From NCBI RefSeq assembly GCF_004526345.1, contig NZ_CP038213.1, positions 3,348,001 to 3,412,000 on the forward strand: a DNA stretch of 64,000 bases. The letters are read 5' to 3'. The notes beneath the pieces were generated by a model. That model was not told the DNA's origin. It saw only the letters and a program-made list of their open reading frames with translations, and made no database searches. The translations under genes were made by a program, and so were the position numbers. This document shows, in pieces, positions 56,763 through 64,000 of the stretch (the first letter of the stretch is position 1; every line of letters begins with the position of its first letter). Source of the DNA: Ornithinimicrobium flavum (GTDB lineage Bacteria; Actinomycetota; Actinomycetes; Actinomycetales; Dermatophilaceae).

Positions 56763-57200
56763 TCAGCCGGTCGCCCACTCGTCGAAGATCAGCCAGGTGC
56801 GCGTCGCCCGGACCCCGGGCACCGCCTGGATCTGCCCCAGGACGACGTCCCGCAGCTCGTGGTTGTCGTGGGCCCGCACCTGCACGAGGATGTCGAACTC
56901 CGCACCCACGAGCGCCACCCGCTCCACCCCGGGGATCGCCGACAGGTCCGTCGCCACCCGTCGCCAGGTGTCCTGCTCGATGCTCACCGACACGAAGGCC
57001 GCCGTCGCCAGGCCCATCCGGTCCGGGTCCACCGTCACGGTGAACCCGGTGATGACCCCCTCCCGTTGCAGACGGTCCAGCCGGGCGTAGGCGTTGGCCC
57101 GGGAGATGTGGGTCGCCTCGGCGAGCGCCCGCACCGAGAGCCGGCCGTCGGACCGGAGGGCCTCGATGATCGCCCGGTCGGTCTCGTCGGTGGCAGCCAC
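56763..57200 (-). CDS. Lrp/AsnC-family regulator, probable bkd regulator
   Basis: The 145-residue regulator is read from a GTG at 57200 with GGGGAG four bases before it. The helix-turn-helix is TDRAIIEALRSDGRLSVRAL and THISRANAYARLDRLQREGV. The effector RAM domain contains VALVGAEFDILVQVRAHDNH and VPGVRATRTWLIFDEW. It is divergent from the branched-chain oxoacid dehydrogenase operon (57355 onward), the typical setting of BkdR-like Lrp proteins that sense branched-chain amino acids. Upstream in-frame starts at 57233 and 57257 are less well served by ribosome-binding sites. Confidence 0.86.
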   Translation of the reverse strand: MAATDETDRAIIEALRSDGRLSVRALAEATHISRANAYARLDRLQREGVITGFTVTVDPDRMGLATAAFVSVSIEQDTWRRVATDLSAIPGVERVALVGAEFDILVQVRAHDNHELRDVVLGQIQAVPGVRATRTWLIFDEWATG

Positions 57201-57354
57201 CTGTCTCCCCGGCGGGGGTGTGGGGCGGGTCACACTGGTCGGATTGCCGTCGTTCACCCCCTGATCGTGCCAGACGTCTTGACCTTCCCGCGGGAGTTCG
57301 TCCTTCGGTCCGGCCTGCGCGACGATATGGGCAACGAACGTCTGTGAGGACTCG

Positions 57355-58521
57355 ATGATGAGCGACATCTCCACCCTGCTCCCCTGCCCGGAGCCCGTGC
57401 GCTTCCTGGCGCCTGACGGCACCCGCGCCGAAATGAGCACCGAGACGGCCGCCGCCCTGGAGGCACGCGGCTACACCATGCCCTCGGACGAGGACCTGCT
57501 CGCCGTCTGGCGCGGCATGGTGATCGGCCGCCGGTTCGACGCCCAGGCGACCGCCCTGACCAAGCAGGGACGCCTGGCCGTCTACCCCAGCTCCCGCGGT
57601 CAGGACGCGTGCCAGGTCGCCCCGATGCTCGCCCTGGCCGAGCAGGACTGGGTCTTCCCCACCTACCGGGACTCGATGGCCCTGGTCTCCCGCGGGATCG
57701 ACCCCGTCGAGGTGCTCACGCTGCTGCGGGGCGACTGGCACTGCGGCTACGACCCGGTCGCGACGCGCACCGCCGCCCAGTGCACCCCGCTGGCCACCCA
57801 GGCGGTCCACGCCGCCGGTGCCGGGGACGGCCTGCGCCGCAAGGGCAGCGACGGCATCGTCCTGTGCCTCATCGGCGACGGGGCGACCTCCGAGGGCGAC
57901 TTCCACGAGGGGCTCAACTTCGCGGCCGTCTTCCACTCCCCCGTCGTCTACCTCGTGCAGAACAACAAGTACGCGATCTCCGTCCCGCTGGCCAAGCAGA
58001 CCAAGGCACCCGCCCTGGCCTACAAGGGCATCGGCTATGGCGTGCGCAGCGAGCAGGTGGACGGCAACGACCCGGCCGCGGTCCTCGCGGTGATGCGCGC
58101 CGCATATCAGCACGCCCGGTCCGGAGGTGGGCCCGTCCTCGTGGAGGCCCACACCTACCGGATGGAGGCGCACACCAACGCCGACGACGCGACCCGCTAC
58201 CGCACCCCCGCCGAGGTGGACGAGTGGACCGGCCAGGACCCGCTCGTGCGGCTCCAGGCCTACCTCGTCGGCCAGGGAGTCCTCGACGACGCCCGGATGG
58301 AGGAGGTGCGGCAGGAGGCGGAGGACTTCGCCGCCGCCCTGCGCGAGCGGATGAACGCCGAGCCCCAGGTCGACCCCATGTCGCTCTTCGAGCACGTGTA
58401 TGCCGAGCCCACCCCGCAGCTGCGCGAGCAGCGCGAGATGGTACGCGCCGAGATCGCCGGTGCGGCCGGTGCCGCCCACCCCGTGCCCGCGCAGGACCCG
58501 AAGCAGGAGGCCACGCGATGA
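57355..58521 (+). CDS. bkdA: Branched-chain 2-oxoacid dehydrogenase E1 alpha subunit
   Basis: This 388-residue thiamine-pyrophosphate enzyme has MVIGRRFDAQATALTKQGRL, the TPP motif VLCLIGDGATSEGDFHEGLN ending in VQNNKYAISV, YRMEAHTNADDATRYR and EVDEWTGQDPLVRLQAYL. It decarboxylates 2-oxoacids from Val, Leu and Ile with the beta subunit. Separate alpha and beta genes plus the Lrp regulator favour the branched-chain complex over pyruvate dehydrogenase, which in this phylum normally uses AceE. Two ATGs are adjacent (57355 and 57358). Its stop overlaps the next ATG. Confidence 0.9.
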   Translation: MMSDISTLLPCPEPVRFLAPDGTRAEMSTETAAALEARGYTMPSDEDLLAVWRGMVIGRRFDAQATALTKQGRLAVYPSSRGQDACQVAPMLALAEQDWVFPTYRDSMALVSRGIDPVEVLTLLRGDWHCGYDPVATRTAAQCTPLATQAVHAAGAGDGLRRKGSDGIVLCLIGDGATSEGDFHEGLNFAAVFHSPVVYLVQNNKYAISVPLAKQTKAPALAYKGIGYGVRSEQVDGNDPAAVLAVMRAAYQHARSGGGPVLVEAHTYRMEAHTNADDATRYRTPAEVDEWTGQDPLVRLQAYLVGQGVLDDARMEEVRQEAEDFAAALRERMNAEPQVDPMSLFEHVYAEPTPQLREQREMVRAEIAGAAGAAHPVPAQDPKQEATR

Positions 58522-59549
58522 GCAAGCCCACCACCTACGCCCAGGCCCTCAACACCGCCCTGCGGGACGCCCTCACGCAGGACGAGTCGGTCCTCGTCTT
58601 CGGCGAGGACGTCGGGGCGCTGGGCGGCGTCTTCCGGATCACCGACGGCCTCACCCGCGACTTCGGGGAGGACCGCTGCTTCGACACCCCCCTGGCGGAG
58701 GCCGGGATCGCCGGGTTCGCCGTGGGGTTGTGCACCCAGGGCTTCCGGCCGGTCATCGAGATGCAGTTCGACGCCTTCGGCTACCCCGCCTTCGAGCAGG
58801 TCGTCTCACACGTGGCCAAGATGCGCAACCGCACGCAGGGCCGGATGCCGATGCCGATGGTCATCCGCTACCCCTACGCCGGCGGCATCGGCGGGGTCGA
58901 GCACCACTGCGACAGCTCGGAGGGCTACTACGTCCACACCCCCGGGCTGCACGTCGTCAGCCCCTCCACCCCCGCCGACGCCTACAGCCTGCTGCGGGAG
59001 GCGATCGCCTCCGACGACCCGGTCGTCTTCATGGAGCCCAAGTCGCTCTACTGGTCCAAGGCCGAGCTCGACCTGCCGGTGACCACCGAGCCGTTCGGCA
59101 AGGCCGCGGTGCGCCGCGAGGGCAGCGACGTCACGATCATCACCTACGGCCCGCAGGTCCCCAACGCGCTCAAGGCCGCCGAGATCGCGGCCGCCGAGGA
59201 GGACTGGAGCGTCGAGGTCGTCGACCTTCGCACGCTGGTCCCCTTCGACGACGAGACGGTCGCCGCCTCGGTGCGCAGGACCGGCCGGGCGGTCGTGCTC
59301 GCCGAGGCCCAGGGCTTCGCCGGGATGGGTGCCGAGATCGCCGCCCGCGTGACGGAGCGGTGCTTCCACTCGCTCGCGGCACCGGTGCTGCGGGTCAGCG
59401 GGCTGGACATGCCCTACCCACCGCCGATCCTCGAGCACACCTACCTCCCCGGGGTCGACCGGATCCTCGACACCATCGCGCGTCTGCAGTGGGACGACGA
59501 GCCCGACCTCACCCACGCCGGCAGCGACACCCGGGCGGTGTCCGCGTGA
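58518..59549 (+). CDS. bkdB: Branched-chain 2-oxoacid dehydrogenase E1 beta subunit
   Basis: This 343-residue transketolase-like subunit has VLVFGEDVGALGGVFRITDG, FDTPLAEAGIAGFAVGLCTQ, FRPVIEMQFDAFGYPAFEQV and IRYPYAGGIGGVEHHCDSSE. VVSPSTPADAYSLLREAIAS and VEVVDLRTLVPFDDETV come next. It completes the E1 heterotetramer active site. ATG 58518 overlaps the alpha-subunit stop and its own stop overlaps the E2 GTG, so the three proteins are translated in a coupled way. Confidence 0.92.
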   Translation: MSKPTTYAQALNTALRDALTQDESVLVFGEDVGALGGVFRITDGLTRDFGEDRCFDTPLAEAGIAGFAVGLCTQGFRPVIEMQFDAFGYPAFEQVVSHVAKMRNRTQGRMPMPMVIRYPYAGGIGGVEHHCDSSEGYYVHTPGLHVVSPSTPADAYSLLREAIASDDPVVFMEPKSLYWSKAELDLPVTTEPFGKAAVRREGSDVTIITYGPQVPNALKAAEIAAAEEDWSVEVVDLRTLVPFDDETVAASVRRTGRAVVLAEAQGFAGMGAEIAARVTERCFHSLAAPVLRVSGLDMPYPPPILEHTYLPGVDRILDTIARLQWDDEPDLTHAGSDTRAVSA

Positions 59550-60907
59550 GCGCGGGCGTCCACGTCTTCCGCCTGCCCGACCTCGGCGAGGGCCTCACCG
59601 AGGCCGAGATCGTCTCCTGGCACGTCACCGTCGGGGACGAGGTGGGGATCGACCAGGAGGTCGTCACCGTCGAGACCGCCAAGGCCTCGGTCGACGTCCC
59701 CTGCCCGTATGCCGGTCGCGTCACCGCGCTCCACGCCGAGCCCGGCACCGTGCTGCCGGTCGGTGAGCCGCTCATCACCGTCGGAGGTGCTGACGGCTCC
59801 CGCCCCGCCGGGGGTGAGCAGTACCGGCAGGAGGAGCGCGCAGGCGCCGACCCCGACCAGCCCGAGCGTCCGCTCATCGGCTACGGCGCAGGCGACGGCC
59901 CGGCCCGTCGCTCCGGCGGCCGCCGTCGCCGCCCTACGCCACCGACCACCTCCAGTGGTGGCTCCAGCACCCCACCGGACACCTCCAGTGGTGGCTCCAG
60001 CACCCCACCGGCCACCTCCAGTGGTGAGCGGCGGGCTGTCCGCGTCATCTCGCCCCTGGTCCGCAGGCTGGCGCAGGAATGGGGGATCGACCTCACGGCT
60101 GTCCGGCCCGGGCCGACCGGGGTCATCCGGCGCGCGGACCTCGAGGCCGCCCGCAGCGCAGCACCACACCAGGTGGCCGGTGGGGTCGAAACGCCACCAC
60201 AGCAGGTGGCCGGTGGCGGGCGCCGCATACCGATCCAGGGCGTGCACCGCCTCATGGTCGACCGCCTCTCCACCTCCCGCCGCGAGATCCCGGACGCCAC
60301 GACCTGGGTGGACGTCGACGCCACCCGGCTCCTCAAGGCCCGCGACGCCCTGCGGCAGACCCGCCCCGAGGCAGGCATCGGCACCCTCGCCCTCCTGGCC
60401 CGGATCACCGTGGCCGGGCTGGCCGCATACCCCGCCCTGAACTCCTCGGTCGACCTCGAGGCCGGGGAGATCGTCGAGCACGAGGCCGTCCACCTCGGCT
60501 TCGCGGCCCAGAGCCCGCGCGGTCTGGTGGTGCCGGTGGTGCGCGACGCCTCCTCGATGAGCACCACCGAACTGGCCGCGGCGCTGCGCGAGCTGACCGA
60601 GAAGGCGCGGGAGGGCCGGCTGACGCCTGCCGAGCTGACCGGCGGCACCTTCACGCTCAACAACTACGGCGTCTTCGGCGTGGACGGGTCCACCCCGATC
60701 ATCAACCACCCCGAGGCGGCCATGCTCGGCGTGGGCCGCATCGCCGACAAGCCGTGGGTCTACCGCGGCCGGCTCGCGGTGCGCAAGGTGACCCAGCTCA
60801 GCTTCACCTTCGACCACCGCGTCTGCGACGGCGGCACGGCCGGCGGCTTCCTGCGGTACGTGGCCGACTGCGTCGAACGGCCGAGCACCCTCTTGGCCGA
60901 CCTGTAG
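59546..60907 (+). CDS. bkdC: Branched-chain 2-oxoacid dehydrogenase E2 (lipoyl acyltransferase)
   Basis: This 453-residue protein has one lipoyl domain (FRLPDLGEGLTEAEIVSWHV, lipoyl Lys46 in VETAKASVDV) and a long Ser/Thr/Pro/Gly linker with an 11-residue repeat. A peripheral-subunit-binding domain (VISPLVRRLAQEWGIDLTAV) and an acyltransferase domain with FDHRVCDGG (catalytic His) and GGTFTLNNYGVFGVDGST follow. It transfers the branched acyl group to CoA. The E3 component is not in this window. The GTG start overlaps bkdB. Confidence 0.91.
   Translation: MSAGVHVFRLPDLGEGLTEAEIVSWHVTVGDEVGIDQEVVTVETAKASVDVPCPYAGRVTALHAEPGTVLPVGEPLITVGGADGSRPAGGEQYRQEERAGADPDQPERPLIGYGAGDGPARRSGGRRRRPTPPTTSSGGSSTPPDTSSGGSSTPPATSSGERRAVRVISPLVRRLAQEWGIDLTAVRPGPTGVIRRADLEAARSAAPHQVAGGVETPPQQVAGGGRRIPIQGVHRLMVDRLSTSRREIPDATTWVDVDATRLLKARDALRQTRPEAGIGTLALLARITVAGLAAYPALNSSVDLEAGEIVEHEAVHLGFAAQSPRGLVVPVVRDASSMSTTELAAALRELTEKAREGRLTPAELTGGTFTLNNYGVFGVDGSTPIINHPEAAMLGVGRIADKPWVYRGRLAVRKVTQLSFTFDHRVCDGGTAGGFLRYVADCVERPSTLLADL
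59947..60026 (+). repeat. 33-bp tandem repeat in the E2 linker
   Basis: Units at 59947-59979 and 59980-60012 differ at one base, followed by a 14-base partial copy. Each codes for TSSGGSSTPPD/A, lengthening the flexible linker between lipoyl and binding domains. Period 33 keeps the frame, so copy number could vary between strains. Confidence 0.85.
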
Positions 60908-60940
60908 CCACGCCCACCGATCCCCCTCCGGCGGCCACCC

Positions 60941-60965
60941 GGCCACCGGGGTCGTTCGGGTGGCC
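60941..60965 (+). terminator. Possible terminator after the bkd operon
   Basis: GGCCACC at 60941 pairs with GGTGGCC at 60959-60965 around an 11-base loop, 34 bases after the E2 stop. No T run follows; strength is uncertain. Confidence 0.35.
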
Positions 60966-61018
60966 CCGGCCACCGCCCGGCCTCTAGTCTGCCCAGACCC
61001 GCCCGGAAGGCCTGCGCC

Positions 61019-62515
61019 ATGCTCGAGTCCACCATCTCCCGCCTCAACGAGCTCCTGTGGAGCACGCCGATGGTGGTGCTCGTCCTCGCGGCGGGCGCGT
61101 GGTTCACCGTCCGTATGGTCGTCCCCCAGGTGCGACGGCTGCCGGACATGGTGCGCTACCTCGTCGGTGGTGACGACTCCACCCAGGGCCTGTCGTCCTT
61201 CCAGTCGTTCGCGATGGCGCTCGGGGGTCGCGTGGGGGTCGGCAACATCGCCGGCGTCGCCACGGCGATCCACTTCGGCGGGCCGGGGGCGCTCTTCTGG
61301 ATGTGGGTGACGGCCTTCGTGGGCGCGGCGGTGGCCATCGCGGAGAGCTCGCTGGCGCAGGTCTACAAGGAGGAGGTGGGCGGGGAGTACCGCGGCGGCC
61401 CCGCCTTCTACATCGAGAAGGGCCTGGGCTGGAAGTGGCTGGCGGTCCTGTATGCCGTGGCCGCCGTCTTCGCGCTCACCATCACCGGCCCCTCCATCCA
61501 GTCCTACAACATCGCGGTGTCGATGGACTCGGCCTTCTCCGTCCCGCCGTGGGTGACCGGCGTCGTGGTCACCGCGCTGTTCTGCCTGGTCGTCTTCGGC
61601 GGGATGCACCGGATCGGGCGGGTCGTCGGGCTGGTCGTGCCGGTCATGGCGGCCGCCTACATCCTGCTCGGGATCGTGCTGCTGGTCGTCAACGCCGAGG
61701 CGGTCCCGGAGATGTTCCGGCTCATCCTCGCCAGCGCGTTCGGGGCCGACGCGGCCTTCGGCGGCATCGTCGGCGCGGCCATCATGTGGGGCGTCAAGCG
61801 CGCGATCTACTCCTCCGAGGTCGGCACCGGCTCCGGCGCCCAGGCCGCCGCCGCGGCCGAGGTGTCCCACCCCGTCAAGCAGGGGCTGGCCCAGGGCTTC
61901 TCCGCCTACATCGACACCCTGCTCATCTGCACCGTCACCGGGCTGATGATCCTGGTCACCGGGTCCTACAACGTCGAGGGCCCCGACGGCGAGATGGTCG
62001 CGGAGAACGTCCCCGGCCTGGTCCAGGGGCCGGAGTACACGCAGGCCGCCATCGACGCCTCCTTCCCCGGCCTGGGCTCGGCCTTCATCGCCGTGGCGAT
62101 GTTCTTCTTCGCCTTCACCACCCTGCTGTCCTTCGCCTTCTACGCCGACACCAACCTGGCCTACCTGCTGCGCAGCAACGCCCGCGAGCGGATCGCGGTG
62201 CGGATCGCCTGGGTGGTCCTCGCCGGCTCGATCTTCCTCGGCTCGCTGCGCTCCGCGGAGTTCGCGTGGAACCTCGCCGACGTGGGCCTGGGCCTCTACA
62301 CCTGGATCAACCTCGTCGCGCTCGTCCTGCTGAGCAGGCAGGCCAACGCCGTCGTCCGCGACTACGACCGCCAGCGCAAGGCGGGGCTGGACCCGGTCTT
62401 CGCCCCCGAGGACGTCGGCATCACCAACGCCCCCGTGTGGAAGGACATCGCGGCGCGCAGAGCCGAACGCGAGCGCGAGAGGGCGGCCTCGGACCGCGAG
62501 GGCGGACGGGCCTGA
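61019..62515 (+). CDS. AGCS-family sodium/alanine (amino acid) symporter
   Basis: This 498-residue membrane protein has about eleven helices. Family marks are SFQSFAMALGGRVGVGNIAG, GGPGALFWMWVTAFVGAAVA, AESSLAQVYKEEVGGEYRGG, PAFYIEKGLGWKWLAVLYAV, and MWGVKRAIYSSEVGTGSGAQ followed by a block of alanines. It imports a small neutral amino acid with sodium. The cytoplasmic C-terminus is Arg/Glu-rich. Position after the bkd operon is compatible with amino acid uptake for catabolism, though a separate promoter is likely. Confidence 0.91.
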   Translation: MLESTISRLNELLWSTPMVVLVLAAGAWFTVRMVVPQVRRLPDMVRYLVGGDDSTQGLSSFQSFAMALGGRVGVGNIAGVATAIHFGGPGALFWMWVTAFVGAAVAIAESSLAQVYKEEVGGEYRGGPAFYIEKGLGWKWLAVLYAVAAVFALTITGPSIQSYNIAVSMDSAFSVPPWVTGVVVTALFCLVVFGGMHRIGRVVGLVVPVMAAAYILLGIVLLVVNAEAVPEMFRLILASAFGADAAFGGIVGAAIMWGVKRAIYSSEVGTGSGAQAAAAAEVSHPVKQGLAQGFSAYIDTLLICTVTGLMILVTGSYNVEGPDGEMVAENVPGLVQGPEYTQAAIDASFPGLGSAFIAVAMFFFAFTTLLSFAFYADTNLAYLLRSNARERIAVRIAWVVLAGSIFLGSLRSAEFAWNLADVGLGLYTWINLVALVLLSRQANAVVRDYDRQRKAGLDPVFAPEDVGITNAPVWKDIAARRAERERERAASDREGGRA

Positions 62516-62535
62516 CCGCGGCGAGGGTCACCCCC

Positions 62536-62908
62536 GTGGACGTGCTGCCCGACCTGCTGGCGACGACCTGCGGCTCGTCATCGCGGCCACCGTCGTCGGG
62601 GAGTGCTCGGCGCGACGGGGTCACTACTACGCCGGGCCCGGGCAGTCGTTCTACCCGCTGCTGGCCGGGGCGGGGCTCACGCCGAACGTCCTGGACCCGC
62701 GGGCCGACGGGCTCCTGCCCGAGCTCGGCGTCGGGCTGACCGACGTCGTCGCGCTGCACTCCGACGGCCAGGTGCTGGGCTTCGACGTGCCGAGTTTCGC
62801 CGCGAAGATCGGCCGGCACCGGCCGGCCTGGGTGACCTTCAACGGCAAGCAGGCGGTTCGGGTGTGCGCGCGGTGGGCCGGTCGGCGAGCGCCAGGGCAC
62901 CCCGGGGG
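62536..62908 (+). pseudogene. mug: Mug-type G/U mismatch DNA glycosylase, frameshifted and truncated
   Basis: A GTG at 62536 opens VDVLPDLLA; one base then appears missing near 62560 and the next frame reads DDLRLVIAATVVGECSARRG, HYYAGPGQSFYPLLAGAGLT and PELGVGLTDVVALHSDG. FDVPSFAAKIGRHRPAWVTF and NGKQAV end the recognisable part. These match the first two thirds of the Mug/TDG-like glycosylase that removes uracil opposite guanine. The final part with the usual VLPS-x-SGA motif is absent; the frame runs into the opposite CueP-like gene. Function is lost unless both defects are assembly errors. Confidence 0.72.
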
Positions 62909-63529
62909 TCAGGACAGCTGCAGGGTCGTGATGCAGGTCGCGCCCTCGTCGGAGGTGTCGAAGGGCACCTCGCCGCTCATCCCGTCGTGGGTGATGCTGA
63001 CCGTCCCCGTCACGTCCTTCGGGAGCCAGAAGCCGACGAAGCCGTTGGTGTAGGTCGTGGCGTCCTCCTGGACGAGCGTCTCGCCGGCGTCGTCGGTGAT
63101 GGTGACGCTGACCTCCTCGCCGACCAGCTCGCCCTGGCAGCCACCCAGCGCGTGGTAGAAGCAGTCATGCGTGGAGTCGACGTAGGGCGCGACGGAGATG
63201 TAGACCTCGTCGCCGGGGATCGGGACGGCGACCTCGCCGGTGTCCGCGGTGCTGAAGATGACCTCGTCGGTGCGCACGGAGCCCTGCACGGGGAGGGGTC
63301 GCTCCTGGTCGAGCCGGTCCAAGGAGGTGATGACGTCGCGGACGTCGTCGCCCTCCACGCCCAGGTCGCTCAGCGCCGAGGCGACCTCGTCCGGCAGCTC
63401 CTCCCCGGAGGCCGTGCCGTCGGCCGAGGTCGCGGGGGACTCCGGGGCTGCGGTCTCGGACTCGCCCGAGCAGGCGCTCAGCCCGGCGATCAGGGCGAGC
63501 GTGGACAGGGCGGCGGCGGTGCGCTTCAT
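62909..63529 (-). CDS. CueP-family metal-binding lipoprotein
   Basis: The 206-residue product has a lipoprotein signal with lipobox Cys20 (GLSACSG), a Ser/Thr/Glu linker, then DEVASALSDLGVEGDDVRDV, DSTHDCFYHALGGCQGELVG, TTYTNGFVGFWLPKDVTGTV and a closing ATCITTLQL. The three Cys plus His and Glu in C-F-Y-H and C-Q-G-E, and the final C-x-T-T-L, are the conserved features of CueP periplasmic copper-binding proteins. It likely binds copper on the outer face of the membrane. A palindrome lies 28 bases upstream. Confidence 0.78.
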   Translation of the reverse strand: MKRTAAALSTLALIAGLSACSGESETAAPESPATSADGTASGEELPDEVASALSDLGVEGDDVRDVITSLDRLDQERPLPVQGSVRTDEVIFSTADTGEVAVPIPGDEVYISVAPYVDSTHDCFYHALGGCQGELVGEEVSVTITDDAGETLVQEDATTYTNGFVGFWLPKDVTGTVSITHDGMSGEVPFDTSDEGATCITTLQLS

Positions 63530-63556
63530 GGGGAGCTCCAGGTTTAACGGAAACGG

Positions 63557-63573
63557 TCCTACATATCGTAGGA
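63557..63573. promoter_or_regulatory. Palindromic operator candidate upstream of the CueP-like gene
   Basis: TCCTAC-atatc-GTAGGA is a 6-bp inverted repeat with a 5-base AT spacer, 28 bases before the CueP start in otherwise GC-rich sequence. Its size and place suit a metal-sensor site; which regulator binds is unknown. Confidence 0.4.
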
Positions 63574-63629
63574 GACGACCCCCGCCCCGCACACACCTGA
63601 ACGGGTGAGACCTGCGGCACACTACGCGG

Positions 63630-64000
63630 ATGCACCCCACGAACCGGATCGTCCTCGAGGCCGTGGAGGCCGCCGGCATCTCACCCCGCATGGTGTGGCT
63701 GGACGAGCACGCGCGGACGGCCCCGCTCGCCGCGGCCCAGATCGGCTGCGAGGTGGCCGCGATCGCCAACAGCCTGGTCTTCGCCTGCGACGACGAGCCG
63801 CTGCTGGTCATGGCCAGCGGCGCCGCCCGGGTCGACACCGACCTGCTCGCGCGGACCCTGGGCGCCGACCGCGTCGAGCGCGCGAGCGCCGAGATGGTGC
63901 GGGCGGCGACCGGGATGGCGATCGGCGGCGTCGCGCCGACCGGTCACCCCAGCCCCCTGCGCGCGCTCGTGGACGTCGACCTGGAGGCCTTCGACGAGGT
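63630..64000 (+). CDS. YbaK/ProX-type aminoacyl-tRNA deacylase, 3' end outside window
   Basis: The first 123 residues from ATG 63630 read MHPTNRIVLEAVEAAGISPR, LAAAQIGCEVAAIANSLVFA, CDDEPLLVMASGAARVDTDL, LGADRVERAS, then MAIGGVAPTGHPSP. This is the YbaK/EbsC fold that hydrolyses misacylated tRNA; the Lys expected after IANSL-x-F is not evident and the G-V-A-P-x-G-H motif is intact. The gene continues past the window edge. Confidence 0.83.
   Translation, partial: MHPTNRIVLEAVEAAGISPRMVWLDEHARTAPLAAAQIGCEVAAIANSLVFACDDEPLLVMASGAARVDTDLLARTLGADRVERASAEMVRAATGMAIGGVAPTGHPSPLRALVDVDLEAFDE

Noticed and set aside
56607-57347. Plus-strand frame opposite the Lrp gene
   Set aside because: The composition shadow reads Arg/Gly/His-rich, whereas the minus-strand Lrp has complete domains and a good start.

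Overview
The window is high-GC DNA (many G/C-ending codons, GTG and TTG starts, frequent ATGA/GTGA stop-start overlaps) and reads as a chromosome segment of an actinobacterium. Gene content (DUF4235 protein, CueP-type lipoprotein, actinobacterial DesK-type two-component pair) fits Micrococcales, perhaps an Intrasporangiaceae/Ornithinimicrobium-like genus; that placement is inference. No rRNA, tRNA or CRISPR array was seen.

Bases 1-1,100 hold a cut-off gene, the decayed 3' end of a class III aminotransferase and two small genes. Bases 1,100-18,200 and 23,370-25,690 form a Wzx/Wzy-type exopolysaccharide locus. A 4,6-dehydratase, an aminotransferase, an acetyltransferase and a phosphoglycosyl transferase make up a bacillosamine-type priming set. 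capE-capF-capG supply UDP-N-acetyl-L-fucosamine. Two or more glycosyltransferases, an acyltransferase, a TupA-like ATP-grasp enzyme, a flippase, a polymerase and a Wzz/BY-kinase complete the locus. A thiamine-binding lipoprotein gene under a clear TPP riboswitch lies inside it, directly upstream of two of the sugar genes.

Bases 13,700-14,400 and 18,640-23,140 are graveyards of insertion sequences (IS630, ISL3, ISAs1, IS110 and IS3 remnants). The only intact element is an IS21 copy, inserted in an ISL3 transposase with a 5-bp target duplication; removing it restores the host reading frame.

Bases 25,700-28,800 encode an SsuABC-like sulfonate importer preceded by a 31-codon leader peptide rich in cysteine. 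Bases 30,550-41,640 encode a LivFGHMK importer with two CoA ligases on the minus strand, divergent from an IclR regulator and an acetyl-CoA-synthetase-like protein that has lost its catalytic motifs. Bases 41,750-48,010 hold an L-2-hydroxyglutarate oxidase, an ATP-grasp protein, an esterase and a two-component system.

Bases 48,227-53,965 are a tightly overlapping dapB-dapA-dapD-dapC-decarboxylase-methyltransferase operon. Its DapD is of proteobacterial type and its decarboxylase is not a typical LysA, so it may not be the housekeeping lysine pathway. A 22-bp repeat family is scattered through bases 44,290-51,122 and has entered dapC in frame. Bases 53,980-64,000 hold a flotillin-like protein, an SDR, an Lrp regulator divergent from a three-gene branched-chain 2-oxoacid dehydrogenase operon, an AGCS symporter, a broken Mug glycosylase, a CueP-like lipoprotein and a YbaK-type deacylase cut by the window end.

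Several otherwise intact genes (4,6-dehydratase, capF, the decarboxylase, mug) each carry one apparent single-base indel. This could be assembly error or real decay and should be settled before function is inferred.
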